A DNA stretch of 64,000 nucleotides. Source: Embiotoca jacksoni (taxonomy: Eukaryota > Chordata > Actinopteri > Embiotocidae). A program made the position numbers and the translations under genes. The first letter of the stretch is position 1. Each line of letters opens with the position of its first letter. The notes under the pieces are model-generated. The model was not told the DNA's origin, searched no databases, and worked only from the letters and a program-made list of their open reading frames with translations. Of this stretch, positions 47,558 through 58,183 are shown one piece after another. The stretch spans positions 492,001-556,000 of the forward strand of contig JAKOON010000006.1 of the NCBI GenBank assembly GCA_022577435.1, given 5' to 3'.

Positions 47558-50500
47558 CTTTTTCTGCCAGTTCACACTTTTTCCCAATTGCACGCTCTTT
47601 TCGCAGGGCGAGCCAGAGCGGTTCAGAAGTGGGTCAGGGGTGGCATGTCCTGTTTGCTACCACTGCTGTTTTTCACAAGGGAAGTCCCTGCTTCTCTCTG
47701 CGGTTTCATTTGATTTGGATCACCAGCGTTGAAAAGAGAACTCCTGCAGGGCGTCATCAGCCCCGAGCCGACACTCTGCGATTTATTGCCCGTCACAGGT
47801 GCGCAGCAAAGATAAAGGGAAAGTCTCGAGGAAACGATCATAATCAGGACCTGGCCTTCACCTGACTTCTTTGGTATTTTGGTGCAATGCAATAAGCCAA
47901 AGCTAAGTCACCAAAATCCATGGAAACAAAAGAGTTTTTATTACCTCATTTTAATAGCAGAGCATGACGACTCTGATTGGCTCCAGTTGTCTGCATTTGG
48001 CTGACAAATTTTGAATTCTGTTACACAATAAGCCGCATCGCTTGCCCAATCAAGTTCTTACCTAAATGTTTGTTTTCACATGTCGACCGCTGCTCTGCCG
48101 CAAAGACATCAAATCAGGAGCGTCACTCGTCGTGCAAAAAACTCCTTTACGCGAGTTCATTGCGGTTACATCATTGAATCTACACCGTGACAACGAGTCC
48201 AACCCACACATGTGTCTGTTTATATGTTTGCCTTCTCTTTGGCAGTCCGAGGAACGGTGACACGAAGGGGTCATCGGATTTCAGATTCCTCTCTGAGTGG
48301 CTTTTAAGGCTGAGCTCGTAAACCCCAAAGACAAATATCCTGCTCAAATAAATATTTAGTTCTGCTCCGTGAGATTGGCAGAGGACTTTTCAGGGCTTTA
48401 TACTTCCAATAACTCAGATCTTGGCTCTGAAATAGAAAGAGAGGCCATTATGGAGAAAAACATGAGATGCACCCTTTTAAAGGCTGATTACATGCTTTCA
48501 TTTTAATACAGAAACGCTGGAGATCGTTTCAGGGAACTCAAAGTGAGGGAGATAGAAAAAGTCTCGAAAGCAAGAAGAGCTGCTAAGTAACTTCTTTACA
48601 GGATTTGGAACTGAACTGATGTTTTAGCCAATACGAGCTCACATTTCCACCCCGGGTATCTTTATATTGGCGTACGTTTTAACAGATACTTTTTCTCCTG
48701 GGCGATGTTCTTTAATTCAATTCTTTAAGAAACTACAAGAAAAGAAGTCTGATGAAGGAGCAACTTGAAATCTGCTGGATCTCTAGTTTTTGCTGTTCTC
48801 ATTCATTTTTCTGCTGATGTGGTTATAGGTGTGACCGGTGTGGTTATAGGTGTGACCGGTGTGGTTATAGGTGTGACTGGTGTGCTTACAGGTATGACTG
48901 GTGTGTTACAGGTATAACTGGTGTGTTTACAGGTATGACTGGTGTGTTTACAGGTATGACTGGTGTGTTACAGGTATAACTGGTGTGTTTACAGGTATGA
49001 CTGGTGTGTTTACAGGTATAACTGGTGTGTTACAGGTATAACTGGTGTGTTTACAGGTATGACTGGTGTGTTTACAGGTATGACTGGTGTGTTTACAGGT
49101 ATGACTGGTGTGTTTACAGGTATAACTGGTGTTTACAGGTATGACTGGTGTGGTTACATGTATAACTGGTGTGTTTACAGGTATAACTGGTGTGGTTACA
49201 GGTATGACTGGTGTGGTTACAGGTATGACTGGTGTGTTACAGGTATGACTGGTGTGTTACAGGTATGACTGGTGTGTTTACAGGTATGACTGGTGTGTTT
49301 ACAGGTATGACTGGTGTGTTTACAGGTATGACTGGTGTGGTTACATGTGTATGAAAGATGACAGAGACGACATAATCCAACTCGGCCTGATCAAATGAAT
49401 CTCTACTCCTATAAATTTAACGTCCCTTTTCCTCTGCCGGCTACAGGTACCAGGTACTTTTCAGAATTCAGTTTTCCCGTGCCGATCGTACCCTCTGTAG
49501 TATCAGCGCTGCATCAGCAACTTCACATCTTCACTGACCAAGACGGGGCTGTTTTAGTATAATTTAGTACTGTTGAGATATTAAGTTAAACATTATCAAA
49601 TTTATGCACGCTGTTTGTTAGTCCCACCTGCTCTGTCATCTTATTCATTTATGTTTAATTTCTGTCCAAATATAGCCTGGTTTCAGATTATGAAGAAAAC
49701 TTATTGATTGTAGTGTCGTCTTCATGACACTCGATAGGATCTCTAACGTAACTCCGAGGGGGAGGCGACTTCTCCTAAATGTTTTGCGGCTCTCTGGCAG
49801 CCAGCTCAAAAGCCACCTCGGCTTCCTACCAAAAAAAAAAGCTCTTGCTTTCAGTCAACACTGGATGCTGCCAGAGTGTCAGCGTCTGACCGTCGGTTTC
49901 CAGGCACAAGATTTCTCCGAATCAGTTAATCATCAGCTGATGCCTGATGCTGTTATGAGAACGCTGTTCAAGACTACCGAGGAGAGTCATGAGAGTCTGG
50001 GACGTCTTTACGGAGTCCAAGTCAAGGGAAAGACAGAAGTACAGTTGGTAGTAAATCACCGACGCTGCTTCATACAGTTTAACTGATGTCTGTCAGTTTG
50101 AGCCAAAAGAGAAACAGACTTAGTGTTGAGAAAGCAGAAATAATGAGAAGAAATAAACATACCTATTTGAATACTGACTCCTAAACACTTCTGTTTAATT
50201 TCACAGACACCTTTAAAAGAATATTTCTCCCATTAATGCGCCTGCAGAACTAAGATCACAGGGAATGTAATCGCTCTCAGCAACAGCAGCTTTCTTAACT
50301 TTGACTGAAGAAAATAATTCTGTTGCTTTGGCTTTAAAACTGGTGTAATTCTTCAGCCTGAGGCCTGAAGCGCTTATAAGCCAGATATAACACGCACAGA
50401 CACACACACACACGCACACTCATTCGCACACAGGTGTGGATCAGCGACAACAACATGAGTGACGGATGGAGCCGAATCTCCTCCAGATGGATCATCATCA

Positions 50501-53500
50501 GCATAAACATTATTATTCTTTGTACGGAACAAAAAAATCTTGGATGAAAACATGGTCCTGTGTTGAAAGTGAAGTCTGTTTGGGAGGGGGAAAAGGAGGG
50601 GGGGGACGCGGGTTCACCACCTCCTCTGAGATTCATATTTTTCTCTGTTTTCAGGAAGGAGTTCTGTTTTTCATCCAGATAAAACCAGAACTCGGCATAA
50701 ACAGAGCCGAGGTGTAATTTTAAACTCCCATCGCCCGCCTGCGTATTTTTTTCTGTACGTTTATTTTCCTGCAGATGAGATGCGAGTAAACTCCCGTCGT
50801 ACTGAGGGGTAATCCTGGCTGTGTCCATGCACCGCTTCTGCCCTGTGTGATGAGCGGCTCTATGAATAGAGGGGAACCTGCAGCTGCAGCTGAATTAGGT
50901 CAAACTATTCTGGGTTGCACCATTAACTTAATTTGCACTTGAATATTCTTGTTTTAAAGCGCGCGTGCAGAATCAGGGTCGTGCGAGGAGAGGGGAACTC
51001 GCCACTGCGGCATTTTCTGACACACGAATTACACGACAAGTAGTTTCCGACCCAGAGATCTGATTGGTTCAACGGCGCATTTTGGAACGTGCTCAAATCA
51101 GCATGACATCACACCCTCATCTAGAAATATCACTCTGCCTTCGCAATATATAGAATTGGAATTGAATTTCTTATAATGTGCAATATAAAGTTAGTTTTTT
51201 ACTTGTTATAGGTCTATTAATTGTGACCCGTTTGGTGAAATCGGGTCTCTTTTGGTCCTTTATTGTGGCTCCCAGCACCCGTACCGTAACACCACGGATA
51301 GTCGCGCGCTTCAAATCCTAGCGGCGGCTGGCTTGAGCGGTTTGGTTTTATTACGTGATACGGTGCTAAAATCTAAGAGTCCATCGATTTCTTTTTTTCA
51401 GCGGATATCTTAGTTCCAACCAGACTGAGCTAGCTCAGCAGTTTAGTTTTTCTATGTGCTGTATTTATTCAGTTTGAGAAACCATCTCCAGGAAGCAATA
51501 AAACGGACTTGAAATCCTCTCTGTTGCCGGGGTCGTTGCTAAGGGGTCGGCCTACTTCCCGAGGGAGTTAACATTCGCTTCTACTGACGCGACTGATCGT
51601 TTTCCAGTCGTTAGTCATAACCCCGTGTGTTGCCATGGAAACGGAGATGACACAAACTAAAAGTTTGGTATTCTGAAAGCAAATTGCCCCACAAATATGA
51701 ATAGATTTTGATTACGTATTTGATTTAGTTGGTAACCTGTTGTATAATCGCAATAGTACGCGTCACCGCCGTGCCAATAATGACGTTAAAGACGCTCTCG
51801 TGTAACGTTGCTTAAACGTAGGACGTAATCTTCACGAAAAATGATCTGTCAGGGAAGTGGACGTCTTATTAAAACAGCCGTTTGTTATCAGAGATGGAGA
51901 CGTAGCTCCCCGTGGGATTTTATTTAAAAAAAAAAATGTCATTCCTGAACTCCTGACTCGCGTGAAGTTGTGTCCCCGTGCGGATCCGTGATGTCCTCAC
52001 ATTCAAGGGTGTGTGTCGCGGCCCGGGACAAAAGCCGGATTGTTTGTGTATCTCTCGGCTCCGACGCCGGCGGGGGGTCCCCGTCCCACCGAGGGAAAAG
52101 CAATTAAGCCCATCGCATTTTACCGGCGCACGAGAGCCCCCAGCTGTACAAATGCACCGCACAACCCGAAGAAAGCAAATACACAATGTCGAGGGACACC
52201 TGCTTAAAAAAAAAAAAAATAAAATAAAAATACTCATTTCTATCAAATACTTCTCGGAGGATTCGGCCCTCCCGTCTTCACAAAGAGCTGCCCGTGTATG
52301 TGTGTGTGTGTGAACCGAGTCTCCGCTGACAGCTTCATTCATTCATGCGGTTCCCTCGGTGCCTGTAGGTGTAAGACTTTTCATATCTGACATCTGTATC
52401 GGCTTGTAAATAATATCCGCTTCGCCGCGAGGGGTCTGACCACCCGACACCGGGACGGACTCGGCAGGAACGCGGGAGCCGACGCCAACGCACGCACCGT
52501 GATGTATTCTGAGTACGGAGGTCTAGCTGGGGCTTCTAAGAACGGGATATTAGACGTCTTGAGACCCGTCGACGTGATATGGAGGATGGTGCCCGTTGTT
52601 GCTATGGAAATTCAGCTCGGGAGGATAGAAGCGGACCGATTTCATGTTTTGTTTTTTTTTTCTCGTCGGCCGGTTCGTCAGCCGGCCTTGAAAATGAAGC
52701 GAGGAGCGCGAGAGCAGTGAGATTCGGATGCGCTGCAGGAGCCCTAAATTCCCTTCGATGGGCCGCCGAGATGTGCTCCTTTTTTATTATGAATTCTCCT
52801 GGTTTTTGAAAACCCTCTTCTATTTTTATCTAGCATGTTCCCTGTTGCTAGGAGTGGGACAGTGTCAGACATGTATTCAGGAGATGCACCCCCGTGTTTA
52901 ATAATGCATAAGTGCGGCGAATGCCCCACAAAGGAAATCTCCTGCCTGCGACTGGAGTTGCTCTTCGCTTCTCTCCGATCGCCTCTGCGCCGCCGCGGTT
53001 CGCACCGAGCATTCTTACGCAGGACGATCTGAGCGTCCGCCCGGCACAATTGATTTATTGGGCAGCCGAGCTTCCCCTGCTTTGTTATGACAGACTCTTG
53101 GGGTGAGAAAGAGTGTGGAGGCAAACACAACTCAGATTACAGAACACGAAAAAACAAAATCTGAGGCACTTTCCCAAATGTTCCATCTCGCCGCCGGCCC
53201 AGCGCCGAGGAGGAGGGTAAAAGGACCCGCGGCTCCCCACCGGTGCCTCGGGGGCCGGTTAATCGGAAACCACGCAGCATCAAAAGAGCAGCGGTAATGT
53301 TCGGGCCCGCGAGACAAACGGGTGTGGAACGAGCGGCGACCAGCCGTGACGTCACCCCGTCGGTTTGTGAACGGCCGTTACGAAGCCTCCGGTTTGCATT
53401 CTGTACGTCGCCATCTTTGCTAGTTCGGAGCGGTTTGGTGCAGGAAGTGACCATATTTGGACGAGCTGGGGGAGGAGCCAGCGGTGGATCTGACTGATCT

Positions 53501-55781
53501 GATTGGAAACCTGACGACACTTCGTTCCGCCCACCGATAGCCGTGACCTGACCGCACCACAGGACCTGTCAATCAAACAGACACGCCCCCCCCCCCCCCC
53601 CCCAAAAAAAAAAAACCAACATCTTTTTGAAGCTTATTTTCTAATTAATGACGGGATTATTTTCAGATGGACCGTCAGAAAACTAATAAGAAGGAGCGAC
53701 TTTAGCTGAAAACACCGAGATAACTCGCGGAGAAATGTTGTTGACTTTGTATTTCCTGAGAGAAGTTGAATGGGAGTCTATGGAGGCTTTTTGGAGCCGA
53801 CCCCTAGTGGCACTCGATGGTATTGCAGCTTAAGCCACTTCCGCATCGGCCTCATTTTTCAGACCCGGAAGCTACGAACACTTTCATGTACAGTCCATGT
53901 TGTGGACCGACGGAGCCGGGGCCAAACTGAGAGCAGCCCTCGGGTTTTTTTTTAATTTTTTTTTTTTATCACGCTCCAAACAGCTTTCCTCTTCTTTCTG
54001 ATTCCAGTCAGTCACGCTATGTGCCGGCCTAACCTATGCTGGCCCGGCGCAGGGAGCAGCAGGCTCTAATTTCAGCTCTGGCAGCGAGAGTGGCGATGAG
54101 CTCATCCTCATGAAGGAGCTGGACGGCGGTGGGCGATGCGCTCGAAGGCTTGTTAGGCCAGGGGAAACAGATGCTGCAACCAAGAACGGGCGTCCGGGGA
54201 GCCTTTATACCGGCTACAGCTCTTCCAGCTCTTTGGTGTTCTGGCGCTAGCAGATAGCCGACTACCATTACAGCGACTGTCTGGGAGCTCAGCGGAGGCA
54301 GCGGCGAGCCACATAGTCGATAATCTGGAAACAATGAAAAGGAACCACCTCGTCTGCGACACTTCAGAAACAATTGTCTCATATGGCATCATGGAAATCG
54401 ACACCACTCCCTTTGTGGAGAGCAGAGAAAGAGAAGTTAACGTCAGAGCAGCGAGCTGGATATGCAGATAAGACGTCCAGCATTAGACATCCCACTGCGT
54501 GAAAGTGGAAACAGACTTTCTTCTTTGCAAGAGGAATGCAATAACAAAGGAGGAGGAAGAGGAGCCGGGGCCGGAGGAGCCTGATAGAGACATCAGTAGT
54601 AAAAGAAGAGGAAGAGGAGGGAGGAGGAAGAGTGAGGGCATCCATGAAGTGAATTACTGATTGCAGAGAGCTCTAATAGCCCCAGACTGGCCACACTCCA
54701 TTACAGTCATTTCATACAGCAGCTTTTATTACCGCCTCCCATTACAAACAACACACACACACACACACACACTCAGCAGCAACACAATGCATCGCACTGC
54801 CTGCACAGCTACTTGCAGGATCTCCCTGTAACACGACATGACGAGGTCAGCGTGCAGTAAGACTGTCGAACGCACAGTTCCTTCACTAAAACAGGTGTGG
54901 TCCAACTTGCAGTCATGCGCAGTGCGCGCACACACACACATGCCCACCTCAGCACTCTGCGTCTTACAGCAGCCCCCACCTCCCCCGCCCCCCCCCCCCC
55001 CCCCCCCCCCCCTTTCACAGCCGGCGGCCGCAGGACAGCAGAGCGACTGTGTGCGCTCTCCCATCAGGAGCTGCTGCGTGTTCGCGCTCCGGTTGGCGGG
55101 TTTAGCGGAGATTAGGGACAAACAGGCGGCACATTGTGGCACCGCTCCCGGTCTCCCGGCTCAGGTAAAGGGCCCCCGGGGCAGCAGAGGAGGGTGGGGT
55201 GGGGTGTGGTGGGGTGGGGGGTGGGGGGGGGCGTGGAGACGCCACGTCGGGTTTCGGACACCGAAACCTGTGGCTCGCACACGCTTTCGTACAATCGGGA
55301 GGGAATCGGAAATCGAGAAGAAGTGCAAGGAAGTGTCACGAGGTCACATGCTTGACCCCCTACCCTCCCCCCCCTCCCCCCCTCCCCATCTCCCCCGCCC
55401 CCCCTCCTCACCTGAGTTGTCCTCCATCTCCCTCTCGTCGGTGCAGACCCCCTGGCCGTGCATCAGCGAGTGCAGCGGCCTCTCCACGCCACGCGGAGGG
55501 TAGCAGCGGAGGCCCGTGCCGCACCGGGGCGAGTAGACGCCGCAGTGCGCGCCCTTGGGCAGCGCGCAGGTCGGGCAGCAGCCGCAGCCGGGCTCCCGCA
55601 CCGTCTCCTCGCAGCCCTCCGGCAGGCGGCAGCTGGCCAGCCTCTCCTCGGAGCACACGGGGCAGCGGATGGCCTGGTCCGACGAGCACAGCGCCGCCAG
55701 CGACAGGGCGGCGAACAGCCACAGGCCCCAGCAGTGGGACGGAGCCGCCGGCGCCGCCGCCACGCCACCTCCACGACCCAT
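41835..55781 (-). CDS. igfbp4: Insulin-like growth factor-binding protein 4
   Basis: Four coding exons: 55781-55412, 46211-46048, 44249-44124, 41972-41835 (stop TGA). Sum 798 nt, 265 residues (human 258), phases kept. It is a secreted carrier that binds IGF-1/IGF-2 outside the cell and limits their access to the receptor. Seen: hydrophobic signal peptide (about 15-34); Cys-rich IGFBP domain with EPGCGCCPTCAL (GCGCC motif), CGVYSPRCGTGLRCYPPRG and PLHSLMHGQGVC; a short linker with HPNNSNIRCSPQDKRC, which keeps the NNS glycosylation site and the two linker cysteines of IGFBP4; thyroglobulin type-1 domain (about 179-258) with FTIPIPNCDKNGDFHAKQ and KCWCVDQKTGMRLPG. The HGQGVC block and the extra linker cysteines favour IGFBP4 over other family members. 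Introns 2 and 3 hold family 2 repeats. The first exon is extremely GC-rich. Confidence 0.95.
42188..42812 (+). repeat. Dispersed repeat family 2, copy 1 (foldback element)
   Basis: In the last igfbp4 intron. Left end GAGGAAGTATTCCAAG...TTTTTGTGACCGCTGGTACG and right end CGGTCACAAAAACGTG...TTGAAATACTTCCTC are reverse complements over roughly 100-150 bases. The internal part (GCGCCATGGCAACC, GGGGGCGGAGCTTCACCG) is inverted relative to the copy at 44697-45317. This is the structure of a non-autonomous DNA element with long terminal inverted repeats. Confidence 0.75.
44600..44697 (+). repeat. Dispersed repeat family 1, copy D (fragment)
   Basis: Contains GACGTCACTCGTTGGTTTG, GTCGCCATCTTGCTAGCTAG and GAGCAGGAAGTGACC. 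It stops abruptly where the family 2 copy starts, at about 44697. Confidence 0.75.
44697..45317 (+). repeat. Dispersed repeat family 2, copy 2 (foldback element)
   Basis: In the second igfbp4 intron. Left GTTTTTGTGACCGCTGGTAC...CATCAGATTTTGGGTCAAA pairs with right TTTGACCCAAAATCTGATG...GTACCAGCGGTCACAAAAAC in inverted orientation. A short internal stretch, GAGCCCATGCAGTGATTTCC (about 44851), also occurs in the transposon relic at 1900-1925, so the two may be distantly related or share a captured piece. Confidence 0.75.
48822..49345 (+). repeat. 21-bp minisatellite in igfbp4 intron 1
   Basis: About 25 units close to GGTATGACTGGTGTGTTTAC plus A, with 20-bp variants and, at the left end, GGTGTGACCGGTGTGGTTAT-type units. 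The leftmost units are the most diverged; the right half is the most uniform, suggesting recent expansion there. A 101-residue frame at 48963-49268 is a by-product of the 21-bp unit length. Confidence 0.93.
53335..53905 (+). repeat. Dispersed repeat family 1, copy E (longest)
   Basis: The most complete copy: TGACGTCACCCCGTCGG, CGTCGCCATCTTTGCTAG, GGAAGTGACCATATTTGGAC, CCTGTCAATCAAACAGACAC, poly-C (53586-53603), ACTAATAAGAAGGAGCGAC, GAATGGGAGTCTATGGAGG and TCATTTTTCAGACCCGGAAG in order. No protein is encoded. Confidence 0.85.
54988..55012 (+). repeat. Poly-C tract (about 25 C)
   Basis: Uninterrupted C run about 400 bases inside igfbp4 intron 1 from the exon 1 donor, in a broadly C-rich neighbourhood. 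Confidence 0.9.
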
Positions 55782-56160
55782 GGCAGCCCCCCGGCACCTG
55801 CACGAAATCCTTCACCCCCTCGCCTGTACGCTCCCCAGTCAGCCTCTCCGTCTCCTCTCTTGAGTGTTTAATCACTTTCCTCCCCAGCGGCAGAATTGCA
55901 GGAGTTTTTTTTTTTTGGTAAGAGGAGCGCTTTTGTCCAGGAGACTCTTTGATATTTTTCAGCTGGTTAGTGTTTCAACTGCAGGGGACACAAAGCCGCT
56001 GCTGTGTTGCCTCGCTCCGTTCCTCCGATTCAATTTCACAGCGCAGAAATAGGAGCCCGCTCTCGACGTGCGAACGCCGCGGTGATAAGAACTAGTTTCT
56101 GTTGTGGTGGAAGTGAACAGGAAGGAGAATATATATCCACCGGCGTGTTCAGGTGAGTCA
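55782..56160 (-). promoter_or_regulatory. Presumed igfbp4 5' UTR and promoter region
   Basis: Lies directly upstream of the igfbp4 ATG. I see GC-rich sequence next to the ATG and mixed sequence further out, but no TATA or CCAAT element that I would assign with confidence. The call rests on position. Confidence 0.35.
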
Positions 56161-56167
56161 GCTCGCG

Positions 56168-56300
56168 GAAACACACACACACACACACACACACGCACGC
56201 GCGCACGCACACACGCACGCACACACGCATACGCATACACACACACACACACACGCACACGCACGCACGCACGCACACGCACGCGCGCGCGCACACCAAA
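56168..56300 (+). repeat. CA/CG-rich microsatellite
   Basis: Alternating purine-pyrimidine DNA: (CA)n mixed with CACG and GCGCGC, a type of sequence that can adopt Z-DNA. It lies 390-520 bases upstream of the igfbp4 ATG. Confidence 0.9.
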
Positions 56301-56528
56301 AAGAAAATCCGCTTCTTCTACAAGTGTCCGAATGCAAAGCGGGTCATCCGAAGGCAGCGTTTGAAGTAACAGCTGCTGTTTCCTCCTCTCGCTGCTGTGC
56401 AGTGCAAAAGGACTCCTGAGAATGGCTCAACACGAGTGGCTCTCCTTGGACTTTATACTGGTCCGTGGACACGCCTCCTCCTACAGAGAGAGAGGAGCTG
56501 AAAGGCACAGTGGAGAAAAGACTGGAGC

Positions 56529-57330
56529 TCTCTCCCTCTGTCTCCCTCTGTCTCCCTCTGTCTCCATCTGTCACTCTCTGTCTCTCTCTGTCTCCCTCTG
56601 TCTCCATCTGTCTCTCTCTGCCTCTCTCTGTCTCCCTCTGTCTCCCTCTATCTCCCTCTGCCTCTCTCTGTCTCCCTCTGTCTCCCTTTATCTCCCTCTG
56701 TCTCCCTCTGTCTCCCTCTGTCTCTGTCTGCCTCCCTCTGCCTCTCTCTGTCTCCCTCTGTCTCTCTCTGTCACTCTCTGTCTCCCTCTGTCTCCCTCTG
56801 CCTCTCTCTGTCTCCCTCTGTCTTCCTTTATCTCCCTCTGTCACTCTCTGTCTCCCTCTGTCTCTGTCTGCCTCCCTCTGTCTCCCTTTATCTCCCTCTG
56901 TCACTCTCTGTCTCCCTCTGTCTCTGTCTGCCTCCCTCTGTCTCTCTCTGTCACTCTCTGTCTCTCTCTGTCTCCCTCTGTCTCCATTTGTCACTCTGTC
57001 TCCCTCTGTCTCTCTCTGTCTCCCTCTGTCTCTGTCTGCCTCTCTCTGTCTGCCTCTCTCTGCCTCTCTCTGTCTCCCTCTGTCACTCTCTGTCTCCCTC
57101 TGTCTCTGTCTGTCTCCCGCTGTCTCTCTCTGTCTCTCCCTGTCTCCCTCTGTCACTCTCTGTCACCCTCTGTCTCCCTCTGTCTCTGTCTCCCTTTGTC
57201 TCCCTCTGTCTCACTTTGTCACCCTCTGTCTCCCTCTGTCTCCCTTTGTCTCCCTCTGTCTCACTCTGTCTCCCTCTGTCACTCTCTGTCACCCTCTGTC
57301 ACTCTCTGTCTCCCTCTGTCTCCCTCTGGC
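56529..57330 (+). repeat. 10-bp polypyrimidine minisatellite
   Basis: About 80 copies of a unit close to TCTCCCTCTG, with variants TCACTCTCTG, CCTCTCTCTG and TCTCCCTTTA. The register shifts once near 56990. The plus strand is almost all pyrimidine except for one G per unit. Very long frames (333 and 330 residues on plus, 270 on minus) are repeat by-products with no real protein character. Confidence 0.95.
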
Positions 57331-57574
57331 TCTCACGCAGACACAAACTTATACACACTGTCCCTCACTTGTCCTCTCTCCGTCTCGGAGACACACAAAC
57401 CCTCCACAGTCCCACATATCTGACTTATTTCACGTGAACGTCGCTCTCATGTATTGATTTTCTCCAGATTACTCTCCTCCTCACTGCGTATGTGACGCCA
57501 TAACATTTGCGTGTGCGTGTGCGTGTGCGCGTGCGTGTGTGTGTTTACGTCCAGTGGTCAGTCTGGTCCAGTCC

Positions 57575-57577
<3 letters not shown>

Positions 57578-57605
<28 letters not shown>
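57578..57605 (+). repeat. Poly-C tract (about 28 C)
   Basis: Uninterrupted C run followed by C-rich sequence to about 57860. Confidence 0.9.
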
Positions 57606-57748
57606 GTTGCCCCTCATACACCCCCCACCCCCCCTCCCTCGCTCTCTCCCGTCCCTCCCCACCACCTCCACCCCTCATTATCTGGGCTCCCAGATCTCTC
57701 CTCCTTCTCCCTCTCTCTCCTCTCCTGCCACTAACTGGAGTGGGCAGC

Positions 57749-57756
57749 TATAAAAG
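57749..57756 (+). promoter_or_regulatory. Orphan TATA box (TATAAAAG)
   Basis: GGGCAGCTATAAAAGGCAAATGG is a strong TATA match on the plus strand, pointing away from igfbp4. It is about 3.2 kb upstream of the first exon-like segment of the unidentified plus-strand gene. A (CA)n tract starts 20 bases later, so it may be fortuitous. Confidence 0.3.
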
Positions 57757-57771
57757 GCAAATGGACAGTCG

Positions 57772-57772
<1 letters not shown>

Positions 57773-57802
<30 letters not shown>
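57773..57802 (+). repeat. (CA)n microsatellite
   Basis: About 14 CA units following the orphan TATA box. Confidence 0.9.
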
Positions 57803-57806
<4 letters not shown>

Positions 57807-57937
57807 TCACACACTCTCCCACCCTCTCCCACCCACCTCCTCCACTGCTGCCCTGCCCCCAACCCCCCGCTTCTAAAAAAGCCTCCCACCGGTGGGATAT
57901 GTTTTAACAGCGCTGCGCGGCCGGGACACTTTATTAT

Positions 57938-57990
<53 letters not shown>

Positions 57991-58020
57991 TGCGCGCGCG
58001 TGCGTTTGCGTGCGTGTGTT
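57938..58020 (+). repeat. (TG)n microsatellite with GC variants
   Basis: About 22 TG units followed by TGCG-type units. Confidence 0.9.
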
Positions 58021-58150
58021 TGTGATCATGAAAGAGTCTGTAAATCCAGTGTGTTACTTTGTTCCTGTTTGTGTGTGCAGATATTCCCTCCGCCCTGCCT
58101 TTAAGGTTTTTAAATCATGGCTTTTTATTACACGCCGTCTCTCCCTCTCT

Positions 58151-58183
<33 letters not shown>

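Larger units (their letters stand above)
46212..55411. other. igfbp4 first intron
   Basis: 9.2 kb without a recognised gene. It contains the 21-bp minisatellite (48822-49345), a full family 1 repeat (53335-53905), several poly-T and poly-C tracts, and a CpG-rich patch at about 51990-52140 and 52420-52500 that might be regulatory. A GGA-rich stretch lies at 54540-54640. Confidence 0.6.

Noticed and set aside
47163..47732. A 189-residue frame in igfbp4 intron 1
   Set aside because: It passes through a long poly-T tract read as poly-Phe and shows no conserved motif.
48822..49345. Regular 21-bp repeats that could suggest a CRISPR array
   Set aside because: Units are directly tandem without unique spacers, and the genome is eukaryotic.
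49724..50086. A 120-residue frame in igfbp4 intron 1
   Set aside because: It resembles no family I know, has no splice signals and no compositional sign of coding beyond being open.
54838..55921. Frames of 221, 240, 155 and 137 residues around igfbp4 exon 1
   Set aside because: They run through the C-rich intron edge and exon 1 in wrong frames; only the minus frame with the IGFBP cysteine pattern is real.
56344..57457. Frames of 333, 330 and 270 residues on both strands
   Set aside because: They translate the 10-bp polypyrimidine minisatellite into monotonous Leu/Ser/Pro or Arg/Asp/Glu repeats, with no start context or splice structure.
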